From NCBI GenBank assembly GCA_934454035.1, contig CAKSFY010000099.1, positions 1 through 8,467 of the forward strand: 8,467 nt of DNA, written 5' to 3'. Source of the DNA: an uncultured Clostridia bacterium. GTDB lineage: Bacteria > Bacillota > Clostridia > UBA1381. The notes beneath the pieces were generated by a model, which was given only the letters and a program-made list of their open reading frames with translations, was not told the DNA's origin and did not search any database. A program made the translations under genes and the position numbers. Shown in pieces: positions 1-7,089 of this stretch. Numbering within the stretch: the first letter of the stretch is position 1; each line of letters begins with the position of its first letter.

Positions 1-33
1 AGAATATCCCATTTATTCTGTATATTCACATAA

Positions 34-62
34 ATTATATCATATTAGTCCAAAAAAATCAA
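34..62 (-). promoter_or_regulatory. Leftward sigma-A-type promoter for a gene off the left edge
   Basis: On the minus strand TTGATT (62-57) is followed after exactly 17 bp by a perfect TATAAT (39-34). The three bases before it read TGA, giving an extended TGn -10 motif. Transcription should start near base 27 and leave the window leftward. The promoter lies just past the terminator of the leftward membrane-protein gene, so it starts a separate unit. The target gene is not in the window. Confidence 0.65.
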
Positions 63-103
63 TAATAATTTTAAAAATTTTGTTAAATTTATCAAAATGC
101 AAC

Positions 104-132
104 AAAAAAGCCGCTGCAAAAAAACAGCGGCT
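104..132 (-). terminator. Intrinsic terminator of the leftward membrane-protein gene
   Basis: The 8-bp arms AGCCGCTG (109-116) and CAGCGGCT (125-132) are perfect complements around an 8-nt loop. On the minus-strand transcript the GC-rich stem is followed by a run of six U (109-104). It starts 16 bp after the stop codon of the leftward gene. This is a textbook factor-independent terminator, active in the leftward direction. Confidence 0.92.
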
Positions 133-147
133 GCTAAGGCAGTTCGG

Positions 148-1296
148 TTATCCGAGCATTTGAATAATCCCGGCAATATTAAGGCATAGTCCCAAAATGA
201 AAAATGGGAGCATAAGCTTTTTTGAACCTTGGGAGCTTTTCGGAAAAGAGAAAAGCATCATATAGAACAGGCAGGGGAATATATCTATCAGATATCTGTT
301 CCCGAAATGCCAGCCTCCCATTGTTTTGTGGGAGAGCAGGAGCAGAATATGCAAAGAGACGGATAATAATCCCGTTACGGTCTGCACACGATTGATTTTC
401 AAAAGCGAAAATATAATGCAGAACAAAACAATCGGAGAGCACAGAAATATTGACATTCCGTTAAATTTAGGAAAATCAAGCCTGCCGTCCGCCATAAGCT
501 TCGGCAGACGAATAAGCGATTTTGCATTTTCGGGAATGTATGAAATGTCAAATTGTCCATTTTCCGCGGCGGTGAATTCCGGCAGATAGTTATGCCCGAA
601 CTCCAAAGGATTGCCGAATCGGATGTAATTGAATATCATGCAGGCAATTGCGAGCATTATTGGAATTATGAACCCATGCCATGCGTATTTTTCTTTTTTT
701 TCTTCGGATAAAATCAATGTAAGAAACGGAAAATATACAATCTGAAAGGGGCGGCAAAGGACGGCAAGCGCCAAAAATGCCAGAGAAGCCGTGCCCTTTT
801 TTATTTTTGCGTAGTAAAAACCCATCAGTGTAAAAAGGAAGCTTAAGTTTTGAGCAATGAACCAAACCCACGAATTTATACTTATAACCAATACATTTGA
901 CGCGATGCAAAGAAAAAGCGCCAAAAATGCCGCATTGTTTTCTTCGCCGAAACTTATGCACAGCCTGTACGCATAAATGCATGCGGCTATGCTTACGAAA
1001 ACCGCCGCCCAATTGTCCGGAATATTAAATGCTGCGAACGGCAGCAAAATAACCGACGGCAGCGGCGGAAAGCTTACATAATATTTACCGTTGTATATTG
1101 CAAGCTCCAGATGTTCGTAATTTCTTCCCAAATCAAGCCTGCCCGAAAGCCATGCTTTTGCCTGGAGAATATAAGAATTGTATGGATTGACCGACTGCGG
1201 CCAGCCTCCGGCAAATGACCATATCACAATATATGCCGCAAGGCAGGAGAGAATAATCATAATAAAATCCGAATATTGATTTTTGCTTATTTTCAT
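148..1296 (-). CDS. Polytopic membrane protein, probable GT-C type glycosyltransferase
   Basis: A 382-residue integral membrane protein with about ten hydrophobic segments (for example roughly 11-30, 96-115, 120-145, 170-200, 209-228, 285-305 and 360-380). Between the first two lies a large polar loop containing WLSGRLDL (49-56) and then YNGKYYVSFPPLPSVILLPF (68-87). A short-loop GRLDL followed by a Gly-Lys-Tyr-Tyr and Phe-Pro-Pro stretch is what I associate with the first outer loop of GT-C enzymes that use lipid-linked sugars (PMT/ArnT-like). The late GGWHFGNRYLIDIFP motif also fits that group. The usual acidic pair early in loop 1 is not evident, so catalysis is uncertain; donor and acceptor are unknown. 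The ATG start is supported by AAGGAAGA (1312-1305) 8 nt upstream. It is a monocistronic unit with its own promoter and terminator, divergent from the acyl-CoA synthetase. It could instead be a non-catalytic membrane protein of the same fold. Confidence 0.8.
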   Translation of the reverse strand: MKISKNQYSDFIMIILSCLAAYIVIWSFAGGWPQSVNPYNSYILQAKAWLSGRLDLGRNYEHLELAIYNGKYYVSFPPLPSVILLPFAAFNIPDNWAAVFVSIAACIYAYRLCISFGEENNAAFLALFLCIASNVLVISINSWVWFIAQNLSFLFTLMGFYYAKIKKGTASLAFLALAVLCRPFQIVYFPFLTLILSEEKKEKYAWHGFIIPIMLAIACMIFNYIRFGNPLEFGHNYLPEFTAAENGQFDISYIPENAKSLIRLPKLMADGRLDFPKFNGMSIFLCSPIVLFCIIFSLLKINRVQTVTGLLSVSLHILLLLSHKTMGGWHFGNRYLIDIFPCLFYMMLFSFPKSSQGSKKLMLPFFILGLCLNIAGIIQMLG

Positions 1297-1332
1297 GTCA
1301 GAAATCTTCCTTTTAATTAATTTTGCTCTTTA

Positions 1333-1361
1333 ATTATCAGCCAAAAAATGTTTTTTGTCAA
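1333..1361 (-). promoter_or_regulatory. Promoter of the leftward membrane-protein gene
   Basis: On the minus strand a perfect TTGACA (1361-1356) is followed after 17 bp by GATAAT (1338-1333), five of six matches to the -10 consensus. Transcription should begin near 1326, about 30 bp ahead of the start codon. The -35 box overlaps the left end of the palindrome at 1359-1382. Confidence 0.75.
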
Positions 1362-1382
1362 TATTTTTTTTAAAAAATATTG
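1359..1382. repeat. Perfect 24-bp palindrome between the divergent promoters
   Basis: The arms CAATATTTTTT (1359-1369) and AAAAAATATTG (1372-1382) are perfect reverse complements separated by TT. The left arm overlaps the -35 box of the leftward promoter (1356-1361) and the right arm overlaps the -35 box of the rightward promoter (1380-1385). The T8A6 core could be a shared UP element or intrinsically bent DNA, or the whole could be an operator. It has no U-tract context as a terminator for either gene. The symmetry is seen directly; function is inferred. Confidence 0.6.
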
Positions 1383-1408
1383 TAAGAAAGAGAATTTTGT
1401 GATAGAAT
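1380..1408 (+). promoter_or_regulatory. Promoter of the acyl-CoA synthetase-argS unit
   Basis: TTGTAA (1380-1385) and TAGAAT (1403-1408) are separated by 17 bp, with TGA immediately ahead of the -10 box giving an extended TGn motif. The expected start near 1415 leaves a leader of about 32 nt before the ATG. This makes a TTG start at 1417 very unlikely. Confidence 0.65.
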
Positions 1409-1434
1409 ATATATAATTGTATTCTAAAGTGACT

Positions 1435-1440
1435 GGAGAG
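1435..1440 (+). promoter_or_regulatory. Ribosome binding site that fixes the acyl-CoA synthetase start
   Basis: GGAGAG lies 6 nt before the ATG at 1447. The open frame extends upstream to a TTG at 1417, but that codon has no Shine-Dalgarno sequence and nearly coincides with the predicted transcription start. The ATG is therefore preferred. Confidence 0.8.
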
Positions 1441-1446
1441 ATTTAT

Positions 1447-3057
1447 ATGAAATCAAAAAATGCACCGTATAATCTGATTAAGGATTATACCGACCTGAAA
1501 GACATGATTTACAAAAATTCGGTTGAATTTGCCGAAACAAATATTGTCAGCTTTGAAAGAGACGGCAGCAAGGTGTCGATTACATTTAAAAGAATGAGAG
1601 AGGATATTGACGCACTCGGGACATATTTTTACAATTCGGGATTGAAAGGCGGAAAGTGTATTGCTCTTGTCGGCGAAAACAGCTATGAATGGATTATCAC
1701 ATATTTTGCGGCAGTTATGGGCGGAAATATTATAGTTCCGCTGGATAAGGAGCTTACGGATGAAGAATTAAAGGTTCTTATAAAATCCGGAAACTGTGAA
1801 ATGCTTGTTCATTCGAAAAAGAAAGAAACTCTTTTGGACTTTGCAAATGAAAACGGTATTAAGACTTTATGCTTTTCCGACGCTGACGATGCATTAAAAA
1901 AAGGAAAAGAAGCAATTGCCGCGGGTGATTCGGAATTTATTGAAAAGCCGATTAATATTGACGAGTGCTGCTCGATAATTTTTACATCCGGTACAACCGG
2001 TACACCGAAGGGCGTTATGCTGTCGCAGAGAAATCTTATCTGTGATGCAAAGCACAGTCTTGAAACCCTTAAATTCCCGAAAGGTACCGTCAATATATTG
2101 CCTCTTAATCATACATTCGGATTTATGGCAAATATTCTCACGCAATTTTGGGTTGGCTATCCGGTATATATAAACAGGGGCTTAAGATATATCATGCATG
2201 ATATTCAGGAGGCAAAGCCGGGACATTTGGCTGTAGTGCCTTTGTTCCTTGAAAAATTTTATAAAACTATATGGAAAACTGCCGAGAAACAAGGCAAGGC
2301 AAAAACCCTTAAAAAGGCTATTGCAGCAAGCAATGCAATGCGAAAAGTCGGTATAGATATGAGAAAAACACTCTTTAAATCTGTTCTTAACGCATTCGGA
2401 GGAAATTTGGAAATGCTCATATCCGGCGGAGCTCCGCTTGACGAAAAGCTGGTAAAGGGTTTTGACGATTTGGGAATCACGGTAATAAACGGATACGGAA
2501 TTACCGAATGTTCGCCGATAGTTGCAATTACGAGAGAGTGCTGGATTAAGCACGGCAGCGTCGGACTGCCTATTCCGACGGTTCATGTCAAGGTTGATAA
2601 TCCCGACGAAAACGGAGAGGGAGAAATCTGCATTAAAGGCGATATTGTCATGATGGGATATTACAATGAGCCTGAGAAAACTGCTGAGGTTATGGAAAAC
2701 GGCTGGTTCAATACAGGCGATATCGGTTCGGTTGACAGTGACGGATTTTTGTATATAACAGGCAGAAAGAAAAATCTGATATTGCTTGATAACGGAAAAA
2801 ATGTATATCCGGAGGAACTTGAAACGTCTATCGGAAGAATAGAAAACGTTGATGAGGTTATAGTTTATGAAGAAGGCGGACTGATAACTGCCGAAATATA
2901 TGCCGAAAATTCCGATGCAAAGGAACAGATTAAAAAGGATATACAGGAATTTAACAAATCAATTGCGGCATATAAGCAGATAAGAAAAATTAAATTCAGA
3001 ACCGTTGAATTTGAAAAAACAACAACAAAGAAAATCAAACGTAACTATAATAAATAA
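1447..3057 (+). CDS. AMP-forming acyl-CoA synthetase (long-chain fatty acid-CoA ligase type)
   Basis: This 536-residue member of the ANL adenylate-forming superfamily activates a carboxylic acid with ATP to an acyl-adenylate and passes it to a thiol, normally CoA. The phosphate-binding motif FTSGTTGTPKG is at residues 179-189, the adenine/substrate motif GYGITECSP at 349-357, the ribose-binding motif GWFNTGD at 419-425, and the hinge GRKKN at 439-443. The segment VVPLFLEKFYKTI resembles the linker region of bacterial long-chain (FadD15/ACSL-like) enzymes, so a fatty acid is the likely substrate. The C-terminal catalytic-lysine motif is TTKKIKR near 526-532, where most relatives have TGKIxR; the predicted catalytic Lys529 is present. 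No signal peptide or membrane segment is evident, so it is cytoplasmic or peripheral. It is first in a unit with argS, 14 bp downstream. It could act in fatty-acid recycling or supply acyl groups to another acceptor; chain length cannot be read from sequence. Confidence 0.9.
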   Translation: MKSKNAPYNLIKDYTDLKDMIYKNSVEFAETNIVSFERDGSKVSITFKRMREDIDALGTYFYNSGLKGGKCIALVGENSYEWIITYFAAVMGGNIIVPLDKELTDEELKVLIKSGNCEMLVHSKKKETLLDFANENGIKTLCFSDADDALKKGKEAIAAGDSEFIEKPINIDECCSIIFTSGTTGTPKGVMLSQRNLICDAKHSLETLKFPKGTVNILPLNHTFGFMANILTQFWVGYPVYINRGLRYIMHDIQEAKPGHLAVVPLFLEKFYKTIWKTAEKQGKAKTLKKAIAASNAMRKVGIDMRKTLFKSVLNAFGGNLEMLISGGAPLDEKLVKGFDDLGITVINGYGITECSPIVAITRECWIKHGSVGLPIPTVHVKVDNPDENGEGEICIKGDIVMMGYYNEPEKTAEVMENGWFNTGDIGSVDSDGFLYITGRKKNLILLDNGKNVYPEELETSIGRIENVDEVIVYEEGGLITAEIYAENSDAKEQIKKDIQEFNKSIAAYKQIRKIKFRTVEFEKTTTKKIKRNYNK

Positions 3058-3071
3058 AGGATGATACACAG

Positions 3072-4769
3072 ATGAATTTTAAAGAATATGTACGCGATGC
3101 AATTGCCGAAAAAACAGGACTTGAAAAGGCAGCGGTCGAAAACGTTTTGGAAATTCCTCCCGAGCCGAAAATGGGGGACATTGCTTTTCCGTGTTTTATA
3201 TTGGCAAAAACTTTAAGAAAAGCACCGCCGCTTATTGCAAAAGAACTGGCAGACGGATTTTCGGATGATGAAATGCTCCAAAATGTAGAAGCGGCAGGCG
3301 GATACCTCAACTTTTTCTATAGCCGTGCCGAATTTACAAAATCCGTGCTTGAGCAAATAGAAAAAGACGGAAATGCATACGGCGGCAGATGCGACAATTC
3401 GGATAAGACGGTACTGCTGGATTTTTCGTCGCCGAATATTGCAAAGCCGTTTCATATAGGTCATTTGTTCTCAACCGCTCTGGGAAATTCGCTTGAGCAT
3501 ATTTACAGACATTTGGGCTACAAAACCGTTAAAATTAATCATCTCGGTGATTGGGGCACACAGTTCGGCAAGCTTATTTCCGCATATAAGCGTTGGGGAG
3601 ACAGAGAAGTTATTGAAAAAGACCCGATAAACGAACTGCTTAAGATATATGTTAAATTTCATGAGGAAGCCGAAAAGGCACCGGAACTTGAAGAAGAAGC
3701 AAGGGAATATTTCAAAAAACTTGAGGACGGAGATAAGGAAACTACGGCGTTGTGGCAATATTTCAGAGATATCAGCCTTGAGGAATTTAAAAAGACGTAT
3801 GACAGGCTGGGAATAAGCTTTGATTCATATGCCGGCGAGAGTTTCTACAGCGATAAAATGCAGGAAGTTGTAGATATTCTGCGCGATAAGGGACTTCTTT
3901 CCGAGAGTGAAGGAGCACAGGTTGTGGATTTGTCGGAGCAGAACATTCCTCCGTGTCTTATTTTGAAATCGGACGGAGCAACAACCTATGCGACGCGTGA
4001 TATGGCGGCGGCGATTTACAGAAAACGCACATATGATTTTTATAAGAATATTTATGTTGTCGGAACTCCGCAGGCACTTCATTTCAGGCAGATTTTTTCA
4101 GTTTTGAAAAAGGCTGGCTTTGAGTGGACAAAGGATTGCGAGCACGTCGGCTTCGGTTTGGTAAAATTCCCGGGCAAAAAACTTTCGACGCGCCATGGTG
4201 ATGTTGTTTTTCTTGAAGATGTTCTGAACGAATCCGTAAGCAAGACTTTTTCGATTATAACGGAAAATAATCCGTCGGTAGAGGACAAGCAGGATGTTGC
4301 GAATAAGGTCGGAATCGGAGCGGTTCTTTATACATTTCTTAAAAACAGCCGTGAAAAGGACATTATATTCTCCTGGGAAAGCATGCTCGATTTTGACGGT
4401 GAATCTGCCCCGTATATTCAGTATACATATGCGAGAGGACGCAGTATTCTGCGCCGTGCCGGCAGTTTTGACGAAAATATCGATTATTCAAAAATAACGA
4501 CAGATGATGAATATGCACTTGCCGCAGCACTCGGAGCTTTTTCTGAGGCGGTAGAAAATGCGGCTGAGAAAAACGAGCCGTTTTATGTAAACAGATATGT
4601 TACAAATCTTGCAAGGGCATTTAATAAGTTTTACAACAGCTGTCCTATTTTAAAAGATGACATTGACGGGCAGACAAAAAACGCACGTCTTGCCCTTGTA
4701 AAGGCTTCGACCCGGGTTATAAAAATCGCTTTGTCGCTTTTGGGAATAGAAACTGTTGAGGAAATGTAA
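3072..4769 (+). CDS. argS: Arginyl-tRNA synthetase
   Basis: A class Ia aminoacyl-tRNA synthetase of 565 residues, the usual bacterial ArgRS length, which attaches arginine to tRNA-Arg in the cytoplasm. The N-terminal ArgRS-specific domain occupies about residues 1-85 (with PPEPKMGDIAFPCF and GGYLNFF). The catalytic Rossmann fold contains SSPNIAKPFHIGHL with the HIGH signature at 128-131, and GDWGTQFGKL after it. The KMSKS equivalent is KLSTRHG at 370-376; ArgRS commonly has a relaxed version of this loop, here with His where many have Lys. The C-terminal DALR anticodon-binding domain begins around 445 (YIQYTYARGRSILRRAG), includes NLARAFNKFYNSCPI, and closes with the typical LLGIETVEEM ending. 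AAAGGA (3056-3061) 10 nt upstream supports the ATG. It follows the acyl-CoA synthetase by 14 bp with no terminator between, so co-transcription is likely. I saw no T-box leader ahead of either gene. Confidence 0.97.
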   Translation: MNFKEYVRDAIAEKTGLEKAAVENVLEIPPEPKMGDIAFPCFILAKTLRKAPPLIAKELADGFSDDEMLQNVEAAGGYLNFFYSRAEFTKSVLEQIEKDGNAYGGRCDNSDKTVLLDFSSPNIAKPFHIGHLFSTALGNSLEHIYRHLGYKTVKINHLGDWGTQFGKLISAYKRWGDREVIEKDPINELLKIYVKFHEEAEKAPELEEEAREYFKKLEDGDKETTALWQYFRDISLEEFKKTYDRLGISFDSYAGESFYSDKMQEVVDILRDKGLLSESEGAQVVDLSEQNIPPCLILKSDGATTYATRDMAAAIYRKRTYDFYKNIYVVGTPQALHFRQIFSVLKKAGFEWTKDCEHVGFGLVKFPGKKLSTRHGDVVFLEDVLNESVSKTFSIITENNPSVEDKQDVANKVGIGAVLYTFLKNSREKDIIFSWESMLDFDGESAPYIQYTYARGRSILRRAGSFDENIDYSKITTDDEYALAAALGAFSEAVENAAEKNEPFYVNRYVTNLARAFNKFYNSCPILKDDIDGQTKNARLALVKASTRVIKIALSLLGIETVEEM

Positions 4770-4777
4770 TTTTACTA

Positions 4778-4806
4778 TTGATTTTATCTTAAAAATTTGT
4801 TATAAT
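4778..4806 (+). promoter_or_regulatory. Extended -10 promoter of murA-ftsQ
   Basis: TTGATT (4778-4783) and a perfect TATAAT (4801-4806) are separated by 17 bp, with TGT directly before the -10 box (extended TGn motif). It begins 8 bp after the argS stop codon. Start of transcription is expected near 4813, giving a leader of about 78 nt. No terminator separates argS from it, so read-through from argS is also possible. Confidence 0.8.
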
Positions 4807-4841
4807 AAGATGATGCAAGTAACACTTTAAAAATGTATTCC

Positions 4842-4863
4842 ATATTATGTAATACCATAATAT
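4842..4863 (+). promoter_or_regulatory. AT-rich hairpin in the murA leader
   Basis: ATATTATG (4842-4849) and CATAATAT (4856-4863) are perfect 8-bp arms around the 6-nt loop TAATAC. The element lies in the predicted 5' untranslated region, ending 9 nt before the Shine-Dalgarno sequence of murA. It could be an RNA hairpin or a DNA operator; with only AU-rich pairs it would be weak as RNA. Function is unknown. Confidence 0.45.
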
Positions 4864-4872
4864 CAGCATTTT

Positions 4873-4881
4873 AAGGAGGTG
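4873..4881 (+). promoter_or_regulatory. Near-perfect Shine-Dalgarno sequence deciding the murA start
   Basis: AAGGAGGTG matches the 16S anti-Shine-Dalgarno over nine bases and ends 9 nt before ATG 4891. An in-frame GTG at 4879 lies inside this sequence and an in-frame TTG at 4882 directly abuts it, so neither can be the start. ATG 4891 also puts the conserved Lys-Asn pair at residues 22-23 as in the well-studied MurA proteins. Confidence 0.88.
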
Positions 4882-4890
4882 TTGCCTTGT

Positions 4891-6141
4891 ATGAGCAAGC
4901 TTGTTATACACGGTGGAAATCGTCTTGAGGGCGAGATTGATATTCAGGGCTCGAAAAATGCAGTATTGCCGATATTGGCGGCAACAATAATAAACGGCGG
5001 TAAAAATGTGATATATAACTGCCCGGATTTGAGAGACGTAACGATAACTATTGAAGTCCTGAAAAGGCTCGGCTGTACAGCCGAAAAGCACGGACATATG
5101 CTTGCCGTGGATTCATCAGGACTTAATTCGGACGTTATAGACGAAAGCTTAATGCGCCAAATGCGCTCATCCATTATATTTTTGGGTGCTATAATCGCAA
5201 GATGCGGCAGGGCGGTGGTTTCTATGCCGGGCGGCTGCGAAATCGGCAACAGACCGATAGATTTGCATTTGAAGGCGCTTAAAAAACTCGGAGTGGAAAT
5301 CAATGAGGAACACGGTTATATTCACTGTGAGGAAAAAAAGCTTGAGGGCGCGAATATTCATCTGGATTTTCCGAGCGTGGGCGCAACGGAAAATATAATG
5401 CTTACCGCATGCAGGGCCGACGGCACGACCGTAATAACAAATGCGGCGCGTGAACCCGAAATTGTCGACCTGGAAAGATTTTTGAACCGAATGGGAGCAA
5501 AAATTACGGGTGCCGGCAGTGACATAATCCGTATAGACGGAACAAAAAAATTTTACGGAATAGAGCATACAATCATTCCGGACCGTATAGTTGCCGGTAC
5601 ATATCTTTGCGCAGGTGCTGCGACCGGCGGCAATATTATTTTGAAAAATGCGCTTTCCGGACATATGCAGTCTATAATCAATTCACTCAAAGATATGGGC
5701 TGCCGTCTGTATGTCGAGCGTATGAAAATAATTTTGTCCGCTCCCAAGGAATTAAAACCGCTGCCGAAAATAAGAACAATGCCTTATCCGGGATTCCCGA
5801 CAGATATACAGTCTCCGTTCATGGCACTTTGCACATTGGCGAAAGGCAGCAGCATGTTTGTGGAAAATATATTTGAAAATCGTTTTCAGCATGTTGAAGA
5901 ACTGGCAAGAATGGGCGCTGATATAGAAGTGGACGGCAGAGTGGCAGTCGTGCACGGAGTCGATAAGCTGAGCGGTGCAAAAGTTGTCGCAAAAGAGCTT
6001 CGCGGCGGAGGTGCGCTTGTTATTGCCGGTCTTGCGGCAGACGGAGTGACAGAGATTGAAGGTACCGTATATATTGACAGAGGATATGAGGCAATTGAGA
6101 AATACCTGTCATCATGCGGCGGAAATATAGTAAGAGAGTGA
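4891..6141 (+). CDS. murA: UDP-N-acetylglucosamine 1-carboxyvinyltransferase (MurA)
   Basis: Transfers enolpyruvate from phosphoenolpyruvate to UDP-GlcNAc, the first committed step of peptidoglycan precursor synthesis, in the cytoplasm. The 416-residue length matches the family, an inside-out alpha/beta barrel of two EPSP-synthase-like domains. Visible hallmarks are GSKNAVLPILAATI with Lys22-Asn23, the mobile catalytic loop MPGGCEIGNRPIDLHLKALK with the catalytic cysteine at residue 116 (Cys115 in E. coli), PYPGFPTDIQSPFMAL with the UDP-GlcNAc-contacting aspartate, and the C-terminal LRGGGALVIAGLAADG in place of the more usual DLRAGAALVIAGL. Because the cysteine is retained, the target residue of fosfomycin is present; enzymes with Asp there are resistant. 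Many Firmicutes have two paralogues, MurA1/MurA and MurA2/MurZ, and I cannot tell which this is beyond its dcw-type neighbourhood. It is the first gene of a unit with ftsQ, 22 bp downstream. Confidence 0.96.
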   Translation: MSKLVIHGGNRLEGEIDIQGSKNAVLPILAATIINGGKNVIYNCPDLRDVTITIEVLKRLGCTAEKHGHMLAVDSSGLNSDVIDESLMRQMRSSIIFLGAIIARCGRAVVSMPGGCEIGNRPIDLHLKALKKLGVEINEEHGYIHCEEKKLEGANIHLDFPSVGATENIMLTACRADGTTVITNAAREPEIVDLERFLNRMGAKITGAGSDIIRIDGTKKFYGIEHTIIPDRIVAGTYLCAGAATGGNIILKNALSGHMQSIINSLKDMGCRLYVERMKIILSAPKELKPLPKIRTMPYPGFPTDIQSPFMALCTLAKGSSMFVENIFENRFQHVEELARMGADIEVDGRVAVVHGVDKLSGAKVVAKELRGGGALVIAGLAADGVTEIEGTVYIDRGYEAIEKYLSSCGGNIVRE

Positions 6142-6163
6142 GATTTCGAAAGGAGGAAAACAT

Positions 6164-6958
6164 ATGCCGACAAAGCAGCAGGAAAGGGAAATAACCGCAA
6201 TAAGGAAAAGACATTCCGAACGTCAGCGGAAAAGGATTCGGACGATGAAAATCCGCAGAACGGTTTTCTTTACGGTTTTGACTCTTATTGCCGTGCTTGT
6301 GATTATGTTTTACACTCCGATTTTTAAAATAAGGAGTATAGATGTTCAAGGTACCGCGACCATTGACCAAACCGAAATTTTAAACTGCGTCGGGGAAGTA
6401 CAGGGCAAAAACCTTTTCAGGACAAAAATATCTTCAATGAAAAAAAATATCCTTAAAATCCCGTATGTTCAGTCGGTTGAGATTGACAGGAAAATTTTAA
6501 GGACGAAGCTCGTTATTACGGTTACAGAATGCGAGGAAGCTGCTTGTATTGCAGGCGGCAGCGGATACATAGTAATCGACAGTAATGCAAAGGTTTTAAA
6601 GGATACTGCCGAAAAGCCGGAAAATATTCCGGAAATAACAGGGTTAAGCATTGCAAATACGGTTTTGGGAGAGCAGCTTAAAATTGACGATGCCGACAAG
6701 TTTAATATAATTCTTACGTGCCTTGAAGAAATGCGCAAAATAGAAATATTAAGCGGTGTAAAAAGTATATCGGTAGCGGATATAAGCAATATTTCATTTA
6801 ATTATGAGGACAGATTGGACGCTCTTTGTGGAAGCAGCATTGATCTTTCCAAAAAACTTGCTTTTTTCAAAAGTGCAATCAATTCAAACCGTTTGACGGA
6901 AAACTCAAGGGGTACGATAGATTTGACAACGGTCGGAAAAGCAATTTATACTCCGTAA
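6164..6958 (+). CDS. ftsQ: Cell division protein FtsQ/DivIB
   Basis: A bitopic membrane protein of 264 residues that, in this family, bridges FtsL/FtsB-type proteins and the septal transglycosylase-transpeptidase at the division site. Residues 1-32 are a strongly basic cytoplasmic tail (runs such as RKRHSERQRKRIR), about 33-52 is a single transmembrane helix, and the rest is extracytoplasmic. The POTRA domain spans about 54-123 (FKIRSIDVQGTATID, then NILKIPYVQSVEIDRKI and LVITVTECEEAA), and the FtsQ-type beta domain follows (GSGYIVIDSNAKVLKD, then IPEITGL). The C-terminal third is divergent, as is usual. In Firmicutes the name DivIB is used. The ATG is supported by AAAGGAGG (6149-6156) 7 nt upstream. 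It follows murA by 22 bp and precedes ftsZ by 182 bp, with no clear terminator after it. Confidence 0.93.
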   Translation: MPTKQQEREITAIRKRHSERQRKRIRTMKIRRTVFFTVLTLIAVLVIMFYTPIFKIRSIDVQGTATIDQTEILNCVGEVQGKNLFRTKISSMKKNILKIPYVQSVEIDRKILRTKLVITVTECEEAACIAGGSGYIVIDSNAKVLKDTAEKPENIPEITGLSIANTVLGEQLKIDDADKFNIILTCLEEMRKIEILSGVKSISVADISNISFNYEDRLDALCGSSIDLSKKLAFFKSAINSNRLTENSRGTIDLTTVGKAIYTP

Positions 6959-7044
6959 TATAAAGTGATTTTGTTCAAAAACGCTATAAAAACAACAAAA
7001 AAACTGTAGAAATTAAAGAAAATAAAAAAAATTTTAAATAACTA

Positions 7045-7073
7045 TTGAATAATTTGCAAAAACATAGTACAAT
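7045..7073 (+). promoter_or_regulatory. Promoter of ftsZ
   Basis: TTGAAT (7045-7050) and TACAAT (7068-7073) are 17 bp apart, each close to consensus. An overlapping alternative is TTGCAA (7054-7059) with TATAAG (7076-7081) at 16 bp. Upstream, about 7000-7040 is A-rich and could serve as an UP element. Start near 7080 gives a leader of about 60 nt. ftsZ can therefore be expressed separately from murA-ftsQ. Confidence 0.68.
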
Positions 7074-7089
7074 GGTATAAGGAAATAAT

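Noticed and set aside
1..27. Short repeats such as AGAATA/TATTCT and GAATAT/ATATTC near the leftward start of transcription
   Set aside because: Arms of 6 bp in AT-rich sequence at the window edge; too weak to call an operator.
590..1012. 140-codon open frame antisense or out of frame within the membrane-protein gene
   Set aside because: It lies wholly inside a well-supported gene on the same strand in another frame, with no ribosome site or domain.
1409..1446. Possible T-box or other riboswitch ahead of the argS unit
   Set aside because: The predicted leader is only about 32 nt, too short for a T-box, and no specifier or terminator/antiterminator structure is seen.
1417..1446. TTG start extending the acyl-CoA synthetase by ten residues
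   Set aside because: No Shine-Dalgarno sequence, and it nearly coincides with the predicted transcription start; the ATG at 1447 has GGAGAG at good spacing.
4786..4811. Inverted repeat ATCTTA/TAAGAT around the -10 box of the murA promoter
   Set aside because: Only 6-bp arms 14 bp apart in AT-rich DNA; expected by chance often enough that I do not list it.
5167..5664. 165-codon minus-strand frame opposite murA
   Set aside because: A shadow of murA; the protein is rich in Cys, Arg and His with no domain, and murA is unambiguous.
6959..7040. Terminator after ftsQ
   Set aside because: The only symmetry is a very short TTTTG/CAAAA pair with no U-run after a stable stem; read-through into ftsZ is possible.
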